Assembly: GCF_030253575.1 (NCBI RefSeq)
Contig: NC_080559.1
Span: 34,901,501-34,965,500 of the forward strand
Reading direction: 5' to 3'
Source: Rhododendron vialii
Taxonomy: Eukaryota > Streptophyta > Magnoliopsida > Ericales > Ericaceae
Length of the DNA: 64,000 nucleotides
Shown here: piece after piece, positions 12,501 to 22,860 of the stretch
How positions within the stretch are numbered: the first letter of the stretch is position 1
Layout: each line of letters opens with the position of its first letter
Program-made: the position numbers and the translations under genes
The notes under the pieces: model-generated
Database searches by the model: none
The model's input: only the letters and a program-made list of their open reading frames with translations
What the model was told of the DNA's origin: nothing

Positions 12501-15150
12501 CTTCAAGCACCTCAAAATTGACAAGACAAATAAATAAAATTCAAACATAGAAGCCAAAAAAGGGAAGAAGGAACAGGGAAAAAAGGACAAGTACGACCCA
12601 AAGTAAGTTACAAAATCATACACGCATTCCACTACTTCAACATTTAGTATGGATTGCCATAAAAGAAATCACGAGCTAAAAAATAAACCACACCATTCAC
12701 GAGAGAAAGAGATTGGCAAAAACAGTACCCTAGAAGTTGAATTGCATAAGCACGAACACACTGCATAATTGTGAAACTCAGCCGGAAGCAATATCACCAA
12801 AATAGTAACACATTAGAGCACAACTTCAGAAATATTACCTCCCTAAGTTGTAACAGCTGGTCCCGAGTGTACCGAACGCGCTCACGACCCTCAAACCGAT
12901 AATCTCCAGTCTGCAACAACAAAACTACGAGAAGCTCAATACTTGAATCCAATTATCAGTTTAAATTACCAATTCAAAATAAATAAAATAAAATAAAGAG
13001 TGGCAAACAGGAAGGGGGAAAAAGAAGGAGAAGCGTTCCCTACTAAATTATGAATGCATAACCATGAATCAAATCAAACTATCTTGAGAACATGATTACC
13101 ACAGCATGAAAGAACATGGCTAACATACATAGCACAATGAATATGAGTCATGACAGCCAAAGTCAACAAGGAAGCTTAAGGACATGCGAAGACTCAAGAG
13201 TTGAGCACAACAATTAGGTCACACATAACCGCAAACCCAAATGCATGAAATATAACTTCCATAATACCATCAAAGCATCTGTCTATATGATAAATTCTCT
13301 GAGTCTTACCACAGGATATTCACCAGCTGTCAAACAGGTCATGCACTGATCCCATGCCACCAATCACGACAAAAAAGCATAACTACTAATTAAGTAAATG
13401 CTTGATGATGCAGCTATTCCCATGATTGGAATGAATCTAAGAAAAAGACCCTACATCACAACGGTGAAATTGCCTTCTAAAATGACATCCCTCGGAAGAG
13501 GCTTCCATGTATGTAGGTTCTTTATGGGCAATCTGATACTAACTTCATGCCCACCTAAAGCATACACAAATAATGTATGTCCATATTTACAGCAGAAAAA
13601 CACACCTTAAGCGCACTGCCAAGAATCAGGACACTTGAGTCTAAAAGTTTCCATCGCATTCCCTTTCAAAGGATATCTGAACTTACTGAAAATACTTGGT
13701 GTTCTAACAACCTGTATTCTCTTTGTTTCCTTTCCACACACTCATGAACCAAGACTATCGGAATAACTCCAGAAACTTTACATATGGACAGATATCCAAC
13801 ATGAAGCATTCCATTAAGGCAATCACTACTTCAGAAAACACAATGCCCATGTTTGGCTGTCGTTTTCACGAATTCAAAAGTATCTCTTCAATGCTTCCAT
13901 AAAAATTGGCCCTCTTTTCAGAACCTCACCAAAAAACAAGCTGTGAGAACAGTCAACAGAACCGGTTTTGGAAACACCAACAAAATAGAGCCAATAGACT
14001 TACCAGTACAACACTACTCAAGGAAAAAAACAGGTCTACACAAGGCCCAAGAGTGTAATCCCCTTCTTGAATAAAATCCCTTGAAAGAAGCTTCCAAGTT
14101 CCATGTATGTAGGATCTTTATGGGCAATCTCATGCTAACTTCATGCCCACCTAAAGCCCACAAAAAATACTGTCTGTCCATATTTACAGCAGATACACAC
14201 CTTAAGTGCACTGCCAAGAATTAGGACATTAATGTCTACAAATCTCCATCTCATTCGCCTTCGAAGGACATGGTATCCGAATTTGTTTTAAAATACAGTC
14301 TTCCCCTACCAAGCTGTGTTATATTTATCTCCACTCATGAACCAAGAATAATGGAACAACTCCAGAAGATTTCACCAATTGAAAGATATCCAATTTGAAA
14401 CATACTACCAACTTCTTGAGAAAACACAATGGCCTTGTTTGGTTGCCATTTTCAATATCAACAACTCAAAAACATATATTTAATACTTTCATAAAAATTG
14501 ATCCCTTTTTTTTCAGAAACAGCCAACTGAACCAGTTTCGGAAATAGCAACAAAACAGTGCCCATACACTTCTAAGTTCTAACTATCAGTACAATACTGT
14601 CAAAGAGATGCCAAATTACTCGTGCAACTATCCATGTTAAACCACATATCTATTATCTGTTTGTAGCTATCCTGTACAATCTCAATCCATATGTTCCTTT
14701 AGGTGGAAACGGATTCATACAAGTCAAACCCAACTTAACAACACTAAGTTACACGAACCAACAACCAAAACCTAAAAACATCACAGATTAGCATCCAAAG
14801 CACATCAAACCAATAAACCAAAACATAAAATTGATATCTCATATCTTATAAACTCCATATCAAAGGGCATATCACATGGCATAATATGCGTATAAACATA
14901 TATAACGAGATCCGAGCACGAGAGGAAATTTAGAGTAAAAAGGAATCAGAAAACCCTAGATCCGGGGGAGGAGAGAGAAAGAATCGACCTTGAGAGAGAA
15001 AGAAGAGGGAGAAGCACCGGCACCGCCATGGGGACGAAGGAGAGGAAGATCTGAAGAAGAGGAATCGAAACGGGGGCCAAGGACACCTCTGCTCCCTCGA
15101 TTGCCGCCTCCACCAGGTCTCAAGCTCAGCACCGTCTGATCAGCCTGCAT
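6559..15150 (-). CDS. eIFiso4G1: Eukaryotic translation initiation factor isoform 4G (eIFiso4G), 9 exons
   Basis: This is the scaffold of the plant-specific eIFiso4F cap-binding complex in the cytoplasm; it binds eIFiso4E, eIF4A and eIF3 to recruit ribosomes. Exons on the minus strand are 14989-15150, 12839-12910, 12159-12254, 11749-11952, 10464-10561, 9852-9939, 9395-9745, 8940-9182 and 6559-7584. They sum to 2340 nt (779 aa), the normal length for eIFiso4G. Exon 2 carries the eIFiso4E-binding motif YTRDQLL (Tyr68, YX4LL). MIF4G spans about residues 205-435 ([50 protein letters not shown]). A Gly/Pro/Met-rich linker follows, then an MA3 domain from about 610 ([20 protein letters not shown]). 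I chose the start at [15 protein letters not shown] because family members begin there; an in-frame upstream ATG at 15192 would add 14 residues. Introns 1, 7 and 8 carry repeats, but the coding frame is intact. Confidence 0.96.
7882..8643. mobile_element. Composite MITE region in eIFiso4G intron 8 (nested Stowaway-like element)
   Basis: An outer pair TTAGAGCATCC (7882) and GGATGCTCTTA (ending 8643) forms short inverted ends. A further GGATGCTCTTA lies near 8864. Inside, 8178-8562 is a clear Stowaway-like element: TACTTCTTCCGTTCCAAATT on the left mirrors AATTAGCAACAGAGGGATTA on the right, and TTGGTCCTATACGAAAAGACGTG mirrors CACGTTCTTTCGTGTATGACCAA (both given here in part). The inner element is well supported, the outer one less so. 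Neither disturbs the splice sites. Confidence 0.6.
9213..9391. repeat. 61-bp direct repeat in eIFiso4G intron 7
   Basis: Copies at 9213-9273 and 9331-9391 share ACAATTGTGG, GGAGAAAGGGAGA, ATTCATGGAATGAATGAGCT and AAG. They are separated by 57 bp. The second copy stops 1 bp before the donor GT (9394-9393), so the duplication nearly reaches the exon 7 splice site. Confidence 0.85.
13471..14602. repeat. Diverged tandem duplication (about 550 bp x 2) in eIFiso4G intron 1
   Basis: Copy 1 (about 13471-14025) and copy 2 (about 14061-14602) share colinear blocks: CATGTATGTAGG, TCTTTATGGGCAATCT, CTAACTTCATGCCCACCTAA, TGTCCATATTTACAGCAGA, ACTCATGAACCAAGA, GATATCCAA and TTCATAAAAATTG. The divergence is considerable, so the duplication is old. 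No coding signal is seen. Confidence 0.85.
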
Positions 15151-16156
15151 AATACCTCTGTCGCCGCCGTTCGATTCAAAGAAAACGCCCAACGCAAAAA
15201 AAAGGAATTACGATTCAAAGTCGCGAGCTTCGAACCAAGGACGGGCTCTCTCTATAGAGATGGAGATAGAAAGAGAGATATACTTAAGGTGTATGTTTTT
15301 CTAGAGAGAGAGGATTTGGAGGGGGAGAGATTTGAGCTTCTCCCTTCTGCCGCAAGAGCAAAGAAGGGGAAAGAGAAGGGTTGTGAGGGCAAAGGAGAGA
15401 GAAAAACCCTTTTATTTGGTTGTGACTTGTGAGCCGACGAGTGTGAATATTTTGGTTTCCGCTTTTTTTTTTTTCTTCCCCCTTTTCTTCCCTTTTTTCC
15501 TTTTTCCGAGTTTTACCATAGTTCCACTTTCAAATTACGTCACTGTCCTAACTTCTGAGTTTGTTGGGGACTCGGTATCACATATGGAGCGTGTTTGTGA
15601 TAACTGTGAAATAGATTTGCGATAGCTCTCGATAAGAATTTTTAACATGCACTTACAACGTTTTTTTAAAAGCTAAAATTTAAAACATTGCACCTAGAAT
15701 GTTTTTATAAACACTCACTTGCGTCTGTTTAGTCAATTATAACCTCGTTTATTTCTGTAAATTGCGAGTATATTTTTTTAGTACAACTAAAAATTATAAA
15801 CACATTACCGTCATGAGCGAAAATTGCTCTTGTTTTTCTTTGTAAAACCACATATATCTGACAACAAATTAGAGAAGTTCTTATTTCAGACCAAATCAAA
15901 AGAGACTCTTTTTCACAGCCAGTTTTGGAATTCAACATTAAATTTTTTAGGTTACGTGTAGCATCCAATGCTATTGGCCACATATCACTTTGACCCTTCA
16001 CCTTGAAGAAAGGAGGCTAGCCCTCGAAAATATTATGCACGAAGATTTGCTTGTTATTGGGGTTCACTTGTTCGCATTGTGCAGTTGTGCCTCAATTCTT
16101 CACTTAAATGCTCTTTGGACATTGATTGGTTTCGAATGTATAAGTTGACGAACTCC
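15151..16156. other. eIFiso4G upstream region, then gene-free DNA
   Basis: The first 200 bp or so upstream of the eIFiso4G start are GA/CT-rich (repeated GAGAGA and TCTCTCTCT), as expected for leader and core promoter, but I cannot place a convincing TATA box. From about 15470 on there are T-rich tracts and AT-rich DNA without a recognisable gene. Confidence 0.4.
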
Positions 16157-16396
16157 TACTCCTTCCGTCCGGATTTAATAGTCATCTTTAGAGTTTGTGT
16201 CATTTTTTAATCGATTATATCTTCCAATTTATAATGTTTTACGTGATTTCGAAAATATTATATTATAGAACTAATCGAGATCTATTAAACAAGATTCATA
16301 TGCGAAATGAAATTCATTACGAATTTAAAGATATAATTCATTTTTTAGCTAGTTAAAATAGAATTAAGAACAATTAAATCGGGGACGGATGGAGTA
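16157..16396. mobile_element. Stowaway (Tc1/mariner-type) MITE
   Basis: It starts TACTCCTTCCGTCCGGATTT and ends GGGGACGGATGGAGTA, the classic inverted ends of Stowaway elements, with TA at both borders. The 240-bp element is non-coding and AT-rich inside. It shares internal words (AGATCTATTAAACAAGAT) with the element at 16755. Confidence 0.85.
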
Positions 16397-16754
16397 TCTA
16401 TCTTTGTCGAGTGTGACAAATCAAGCAAGAAAATAGAGAGAAGCGAAGGGGTTAAGACAGCGAATCAGATGTTCACCGTTTATGAGCTTTGCCATTCCAA
16501 GGAAGAACAATTGCGGGGACAATTCTGGTACTTTGCCCAAACCAGATAAGGAAAAAGGTGTTCTTTCCAATAACTCCACTGTTTTAGCAAACAAACATGT
16601 GCGAAGTTTGGTGGCGATTGTCTTCTTGCCCTAATAATGCTCTTTTTACCGGTTACCGGCTGTGATCCCGGGCAAAGCCGCCCACGCTTGTGCCACCATC
16701 TAGTGTTGCCTTTTGCCCTAAATTTTTTCACATTTTTCCGCGTGGGTTATTTAT

Positions 16755-17180
16755 TATTCCATTTGTTCCCATTCTTTAGTCTCTTTTGAAAGTTAGTCTT
16801 TTTTTGAAAGTTTGTATCACTTTTTAATTGATTGTATCTTGTAATTTATAATTTTTTAGATAATTTTGGAAACATCTTTTAAAAGAGTTCTTTGAGATCT
16901 ATCAAACAAGATCTGTATTGGACTTCGAGTTGATGCTGTGTAGTGAAGTGCACAACATCATACTGAGCATCTCCGAGCAGTCAGATCGTGCATCCAACTG
17001 CTCAGATCTCATCTCGGCAACCAACGATCAAAAGTCGTTCATTGTTGAGATGAGATCCGAGTCGTTGGATCATGGATGGAGAGAGTATTGCATATAAATA
17101 GTATTACCAATTAAAAATTATAATTAATTTTTTATCCGGTTGGGAAAAGACGATGGACAAAGAATGAGGAGGGGGGAGTA
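16755..17180. mobile_element. Second Stowaway-like MITE interrupted by a nested insertion
   Basis: The left end (TATTCCATTTGTTCCCATTC) and right end (GAATGAGGAGGGGGGAGTA) are inverted copies. It is internally colinear with the 16157 element (GAGATCTATCAAACAAGATC). The colinearity is broken at 16920 by about 170 bp (16921-17090) bounded on both sides by GTATTG, a candidate target duplication. The inserted piece itself contains an inverted repeat around CAGATCTCATCTCGG and GAGATGAGATCCGAG. Confidence 0.65.
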
Positions 17181-17310
17181 TTTTTATAATAAATATAGAT
17201 TTTGGTCATATTTTTATCTCACATCGTTCGTCTTGACAGTAGAAACCAAAAAGAAGTACTGAAATATACAGTGCCCTTCTAACGAGGGATCTCTCATTTT
17301 ATTAAAATGC

Positions 17311-17892
17311 GGACCTCTTTTTTTCCGATCAAATTTCGATGATTTGAACCGTTCAATGTAATCAAAATGTGATTTTAAGGATCCTTGCAAGAAATCGGCA
17401 AAAAATGTAACCGGAAAGTGTTCATCCGAGCAATTTTTATTAAACGATTTAATAAAAAACCGTTCAAATCAAGCTCTTTCCATTCATATTTTTTGCCGAT
17501 TTCTTGAAAGGACCCTTAAAATCACGTTCTGGACACATTGAATAGTTCAGATCATCAAAATTTGATCGAAAAAGAGGAGGTCCTTATTAGAGCGGTTTCG
17601 GGAACTCTTAAAAAAACCTCTAAAAAAATTCCCCCAAGTTCTCGTTCGAATTCTGATGATCCGAGCCGCTCAATGTAATCAGAATGTGATTTTAAGGGTA
17701 CCTTAAAGAAATCAACAAAAAAATGACCAGAAAGGGCTTCCTATGAACAGTTTTTTATTGAACTTTTCAATAAAAAACTATTTAAATCAAGCCCTTCCAG
17801 GTTATTTGTTTTGCCAATTTCTTGCGGGCACCTTTAAAATCACGTTCTGAACACATTGAGCGGCTCGGATCATCAAAATTTGGTTGAGAACC
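17311..17892. mobile_element. Two adjacent related hairpin MITEs
   Basis: Each unit is a long imperfect palindrome. Unit 1 (17311-17583) runs from GGACCTCTTTTTTTCCGATC to GATCGAAAAAGAGGAGGTCC. Unit 2 (about 17639-17892) runs from GTTCTCGTTCGAATTCTGAT to ATCAAAATTTGGTTGAGAAC. Both share the words AATGTAATCA, GTGATTTTAAGG, GCCAATTTCTTG or GCCGATTTCTTG, and AAATCACGTTCTG. They are non-coding and would give hairpin RNA if transcribed. A fragment of the family occurs near 48640-48690. Confidence 0.75.
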
Positions 17893-18368
17893 ATGAGATT
17901 AAGATTTTGGGGGGGGGGGGGGGGGTGTTTTAGAGGTTTTTTTAAGGGTTTATATATGTGTGTGTGTGTGTGTGAAAGTTGAAAAATTTGTTCTGTTAAA
18001 ATTTAACACAAATCTAGAATAATTAAGATTAGAAAAACCAGAAAATTTTGCCAAAAAATTCGCAAAAAGTTAAACTAAAGAGGGCCGTACTCCGGTGATG
18101 ACAGCGGCATAAAGTGCCCTGCACGTGTCGGTTGCGTCCGTTGTTTTGATTTTAAAAGTTATCGTTTTAATTGAAGTATTTTGTTGTTTTTATATCATGT
18201 TTTTAATAATTGAATTTGGTATGGGGAGGACTATGCATAGGGGTGTTTGCCACGTGTTCTTGAGGTTGGTCCTTGTAGTGACTTGTTTGGATTGCCGGAA
18301 TCTATGCCTGGATTCATTAGTCATTCATTCGGGTAATCTTTTCCTTATTACTGGATTTTGGTACATTA
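17893..18368. other. Gene-free stretch with G18 run and (TG)n
   Basis: An uninterrupted G run lies at about 17910-17926 and a (TG)n tract at about 17956-17973. Nothing else is recognised. The open frame that starts at 18125 runs into the hairpin MITE and is not credible as a gene. Confidence 0.4.
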
Positions 18369-18718
18369 AGAGCATCTTCAATCCATCCAAAATAGAGGAT
18401 GGATGTAACACATTAAGGGAAGATTTTGTAATTTATTCCACTTTTTCTTCACTTTTTGTACTTTTTTGGGAGAATTTTTGAGGGACCCACCGTCCTTTTT
18501 AGAGTTTGGAGGAATTTTGTACTCGAAATTTACTTTTGGTCCTCCATTTTTAGAGGACCAAATTTACTTTTGGAGGACCAAACTCTAAAAAGGACGGTGG
18601 GTCCCTCAAAGATTCTCCCAAAAAGTGAAGAAAAAATGGAATAAATTACAAAATCTCTTCTCAATGTGTCACATCCATCCTCTATTTTGGAGATATAGAG
18701 GTGGATTGGAGATGCTCT
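18369..18718. mobile_element. MITE that is almost entirely one hairpin
   Basis: AGAGCATCTTCAATCCATCC at the left mirrors GGATTGGAGATGCTCT at the right. The arms continue inward (ATAGAGGATGGATGT, TTTTGTAATTTATTCCA, TTTTTGGGAGAATTTTTGAG, GGGACCCACCGTCCTTTTTA) with very few mismatches to a short loop near 18545. Such 350-bp foldbacks are typical substrates for 24-nt siRNA production. Confidence 0.85.
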
Positions 18719-18791
18719 AATGATGACGAAGGAGCAGCATTGTAGGACCGTGTAGACTTTACTCTCAAATCTACTTTCTTTCTTTCTTTCT

Positions 18792-19400
18792 TTTGTCCTT
18801 ATTAGTATTTTTTTGAAAATTATTTCTTCGTCATGATGAAAGAAATTTAAAAAGTAAAAAATTACAATAAAAATTAAAATTTTTTTAAATAAAGAACAAA
18901 AAATTGGTTTATTGGTTAATTTTTGTCTTTATTCAAAAAAAATTGAGTTTCGGACATAATTTTTATTTTTTAGATTTCTCTCCTCTTGACGAAGCAATAA
19001 TTCACAAAAATTTAACAAATGAAAAAAAAATCAAATAAGGACAAAAAGTACTCCTTATTGGCTTTTTTTAGCCGAACAAAGCCGTACTTTTACAACTCAG
19101 GCTTATTTTGGATAAATAATTCATTTGAATTATTTTTTTATTTAATTTTTTTCATTTATTAGTTTTTGTCAATTTTTTTTGTGAATTATTATTTTTTCAT
19201 AATGAGAGAAATCTTAAAAAGTAAATAATTACAATCAAAACCCAATTTTTTTAAATATAGACAAAAATTAGTCAGTAAGTGAATTTTCTTCATCATTACT
19301 CAAAATAAATAAATTTTAATGTTAATTTTTACTTTTTATATTCCTCTTATTATGACGACACAATAATCTAAAAAAAATTGGCGCAAAACTAATTGGCAAG
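18792..19400. mobile_element. Two AT-rich hairpin elements of one family
   Basis: Unit 1 (about 18792-19047) has TTTTGTCCTTATT on the left and AATAAGGACAAAA on the right, with matching CTTCGTCATGATGA and CTTGACGAAG inside. Unit 2 (about 19120-19400) has the same internal words (CATAATGAGAGAAAT against ATTCCTCTTATTATG) and similar arms. Both are non-coding. The boundaries are approximate. Confidence 0.55.
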
Positions 19401-20420
19401 TTTGTGGAAATCAACAATTTCATCTTGATAAGTTTGCTTTAGGTCCAAATGAAATTTGTGTCGGCCCTGGGCCCTCTATCATACTATATGATACCTAAAC
19501 GTTTTTTTTCTCTCCTTCTAGAACACGAAAGAGATTTCTTGAAAGTAGTTCAATCCAATTGGAAGCAGGGCCTTGTAGTAAAGCAGGGCCGAATTTAATG
19601 GTTGTTTTAAATTTGGACCATTGAAAATATTTTTAGACGGCTGCAATTATTTACTGCACTCCTACAAGTTCTCGAAGCCAATCCAATTAGTATAACCACC
19701 AATAAGAAGACCAATGCTATGGTAATCATGAGTATCACATTTTAGGTATCATGTACAGAGTCGGCTTATGGGAGTAGCCAAGAAAGCTTAAGCTTTGGCC
19801 TTAAAAAAAAAGCTAAAAATGGGGCCTCCAAATTCTTAGGACCCCTAAATAATATTAGGCCCAAATATATTTAATGTAGCCTTCTCTACACAAAATATGC
19901 CCAATTCAAATTTCGTAATGCAAACTATTTGTCAACTAACCTTTGAATAAAAAATATAGAGTGGGTCTCATTTAAGAAATTGGCTTTCGGCCCCCGAAAG
20001 TTATGAGCCGGCTTTAACCATGTGAGGGATCCGGAAGCCGTTTATCTGCAGCCGAGGCCTTGTAACTTTGTTTGTGGTCCGCGGCAATTTCAAAAGGCAA
20101 AATGCACAGGAAAGATGAAGCTGGTTGCTAAGGCCGTTGCGTCATTAACCTTGCGAGGAATGATGTACTGTGGTTTTCCCAACTTGAAGAAGCTACTCTC
20201 GCCCGAGGTGTATAATTCTCTTCACCGCAGTGTGTTTAGCAGTATCGCGAAGCTTGTACTGACCGTTTTTTTATCTTGGAAGATTCCGAGAGAATATTCT
20301 GTTGACTTTTGTGGCTCCAACCCAAGCCTGCATTTGCTCAGCAGACAAGGAGCCTCCCAAATCTTTGACTGATATCCTCCAGTATCCTTCAGCCTCCTTT
20401 GTGGAAAATGAAGGGAGACT
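19401..20420. other. Gene-free intergenic DNA with possible repeat remnants
   Basis: The word AGAGTCGGCTTATGGGAG (about 19758) and AAGTTATGAGCCGGC (about 19998) face each other as short inverted words and may bound a small element. A 116-codon open frame starts at 20022, but I see no domain or family in it and no supporting splice pattern. Confidence 0.35.
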
Positions 20421-20700
20421 ACCGTGGCAAATGAACAGGGTCTCATCTGGCTATAAATGGAGACCTTTGGTTCAGAGTGTTGTATCAGAAATCAGAAAGA
20501 AGAGAGTGATACACGAGTAGATTGTGAGGCAATACTGTGTGAGTCTGAGTGATTGTTGTAATCCTCCTCCAGTAAATATAGTGAATCCGCTGCCCCTCCG
20601 TGGATGTACCCGATTATTGGGGAACCACGTAAATCCTTGTGTTTCTCTGTGTTGTGTGTTTGTGTTTGCTTGGTTTGACTCTGGTTTAGCACTACATATT
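20421..20700 (+). mobile_element. LTR remnant (Copia-like 3' part)
   Basis: Features typical of an LTR are present: GGCTATAAATGGAGACC, then GTTGTATCAGAAATC, and CCTCCGTGGATGTACCCGAT with GGGGAACCACGTAAATC. A related arrangement (CCACGGTGGATGTACCCG, GGGGAGCCAAGTAAAAATC) occurs at about 46470-46515. No internal region or partner LTR is visible. Confidence 0.5.
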
Positions 20701-20704
20701 CAAC

Positions 20705-22860
20705 TTGGAGTTGGTCGATCAAATTTATAAAAAGTTCTTTGGTAAACTACAGCAATTAGAGTCCGAGGATGTTCATGCTTTGATAGGCATTGCTGAAGAG
20801 ACGATAAGTGTAAAAGAGTTTCCTATCCTAAGGGAACATGGATGTTGGGGAGATATTGGAGCTTCATGTAAATCTATATATCTGTATATAAACTATTATG
20901 CGGAAAAAACAGATATAATAGGATCTTGAATTCAACACATTTCAAGAACAATAAATAGCGTACTTTTGTTGGCCATCGTGATTAGAGAGAACAAACCCTT
21001 TAATTAAAAAAAACCTTAATTCTTGACTCACCATGAAAAAAACCGTAGGAATAAGGGGTAAGTATTCTACCTTTTATAGAGGAGAGAAGAGGGCCTTAGA
21101 GATAATTATTAAAAGACACCTAGTCCATCAAGGTCTCTTTTATTATCAAGAGTTTTCCTTCAGCTATAATTCTAATTAGTTATCATAATGAACCATATCA
21201 CTTCATTGGCTTATCTCATGCACAAAAGTCTAAGACTTGTGGGTTACACTAATAGGAAAAAACTAACACTTCACACCATTCAGTACGGGACCGTACGGTT
21301 ACCCCAACTTCGACCCTTCGGTTTGATTTGGAGATAGGACTTTGAAATCTATCCTACCATGTGGGATGATATCGGGTTACCTTTTATAAAGCTTGTGTTG
21401 GAAGAGATGGAGAAGTATGTGCCACTGAAGGGATATCGTAAAATGCAGTTGATGTTGGAGTTTGCGCGCTACAAATGTTTTCACGTTCTTGGTACTCTGA
21501 CAAACTAATGGATGTTGAAGAATTTACTGGGTTTTACCTGATGGATAAGGAACGGTAGCGATTATATTGCTTGATGAGTTTATTGGTAGCTTGCTGCGTG
21601 GGCTAATCGTATTGTATGACTTTAAATCCCAGGCCGTGGGGAGGTTAATTTCAAAAAGCAGCTATTTTTCCCTTAACATATGGTGACTTTAGAAGTTTTG
21701 ATAAAGAAGTGCTTGATGTAGCTGAGGCTGCTTTTATATTGTTAGAAGAATGCAGGGTCAGTCACCGTTTCATCAATATAGAGCATTTTTTGTTTGGCCT
21801 ATCATTGTCAAGAGTAGGGCTGTAAACAAACCGAATTGAGCTAAATCCTATTTAGTTCGGCTCGGGTTTGTTAAGGTACTTACCTGGCTTGAGTTCGGCT
21901 CGAGTTCAATTTAAGCCTAAACAACTTGGCTCGAGTTCGGCTCATTAAAATTTTTCAAGGCTTGGGTTCGGCTCGGTTGGGTTCGTTAAGGTACTAGCCT
22001 AGCTCGAGTTCGGCTCAGATTCAATTCGAACCTAAATATCTTGGCTCGAGTTTGGCTTGTTAAACGCAAATGAATCTAGCCGAACCGAATTTAAGCTCGA
22101 ATTGAGCTCGTCAAGACTCGGGTTTGGTATGATTCGGCTCGTTGAACTCAAGCAAATCTAAACTCTCTTATTGATTGTATAAAATTTGAGAGAAAAATAA
22201 GTATTGAATTATATATACAACCTTAAAATTTTTTATATTTACAAATAGATCTCTATTGAATTATTAATTAAATTTAAGTATAGGATCGCGAGCCTAACCG
22301 AGCCGAATACCGTTAGGCTCAGGTTCGGCTCATTTACGGAATGAGCTTAGAATTAAGGTTCAAGTTCAGTTCGTTTAGTAGACGAATCGAACTTGAACGA
22401 GCTCTTGCCCAACTGAGCCTCGAACAATTCGCGAACGGTTCAATTCAGTTCATTTATGGCCCTAGTCTAGAGTAAGTGAAACCGTCCAGAGTATCCTTGA
22501 TAATAGAGGGCTTAAATGTTACCTTGGAAAGCATCCGGAAGTTCAAATTCCCTTGTACAAAATCTACGATTTATCTGCGAAAGCTGCAAGGGAAAATGGT
22601 GAAGAGGTGGTGAGACTTGAGCATTTTGCTTTGGTAGTCATTGCCTGGAAACTGCAAAAAGATCCTCCGAGTAAGATGGCAATGGACGCGCTTGTCCGGC
22701 TAATGTTGGCATCATAGGAGATGCTGAACTCCTTGAAGCTCTGAAGGGGGCCATAGCCGAGCCAAGGGTGAAAAGCTGGAGGTCCGATGGCTTCAGGCGT
22801 CTACCAGAAGATGTTATGATGAAAATCATGAACGAGTGCTGTGTCAGCGGCTGGATGCAG
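20705..22860 (+). pseudogene. Decayed gene of uncertain family, possibly Clp-N-like, split by a hAT-like insert
   Basis: Coding-like segments on the plus strand are 20705-20929 (KKFFGKLQQLESEDVHALIG, EFPILREHGCWGDIG), about 21361-21500 (VLEEMEKYVPLKGYRKMQLM), about 21687-21816 (VLDVAEAAFILLEEC, RFINIEHFLFGL) and 22475 to about 22860 (SETVQSILDNRGLKCYLGK, GEEVVRLEHFALVVIAWKL). The words AEAAFILLEECR...INIEHFLFGL and AKAARENGEEVVRLEHFAL loosely resemble the repeated motif of Clp N-terminal domains; this is an inference, not a firm family call. The frame is broken by stops near 21509 and 21553, by the 650-bp insert at 21817-22466, and by a 4-bp deletion at about 22689 relative to the copy at 57072. 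It lies tail to tail with HSP70 copy A. Confidence 0.5.
21817..22466. mobile_element. hAT-like non-autonomous insert rich in GAGTTCGGCTC words
   Basis: The ends GGGCTGTAAAC and TTTATGGCCC(TAGT) are short inverted repeats. The flanks carry CAAGAGTA (21809-21816) and CTAGAGTA (22467-22474), an 8-bp target duplication with one mismatch, as made by hAT elements. Joining the flanks continues one reading frame (LSLSRV then SETVQS), which shows what was interrupted. The interior is made of many degenerate TCGGCTCGAGTTC units. Confidence 0.75.

Noticed and set aside
18125..18644. Two plus-strand frames of 118 and 62 codons
   Set aside because: They run through a hairpin MITE, with hydrophobic low-complexity content and no domain.
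20022..20372. 116-codon frame starting MRDPEAVYLQ
   Set aside because: No family recognised, no conserved block, and it runs into an LTR remnant; mentioned only as gap content.
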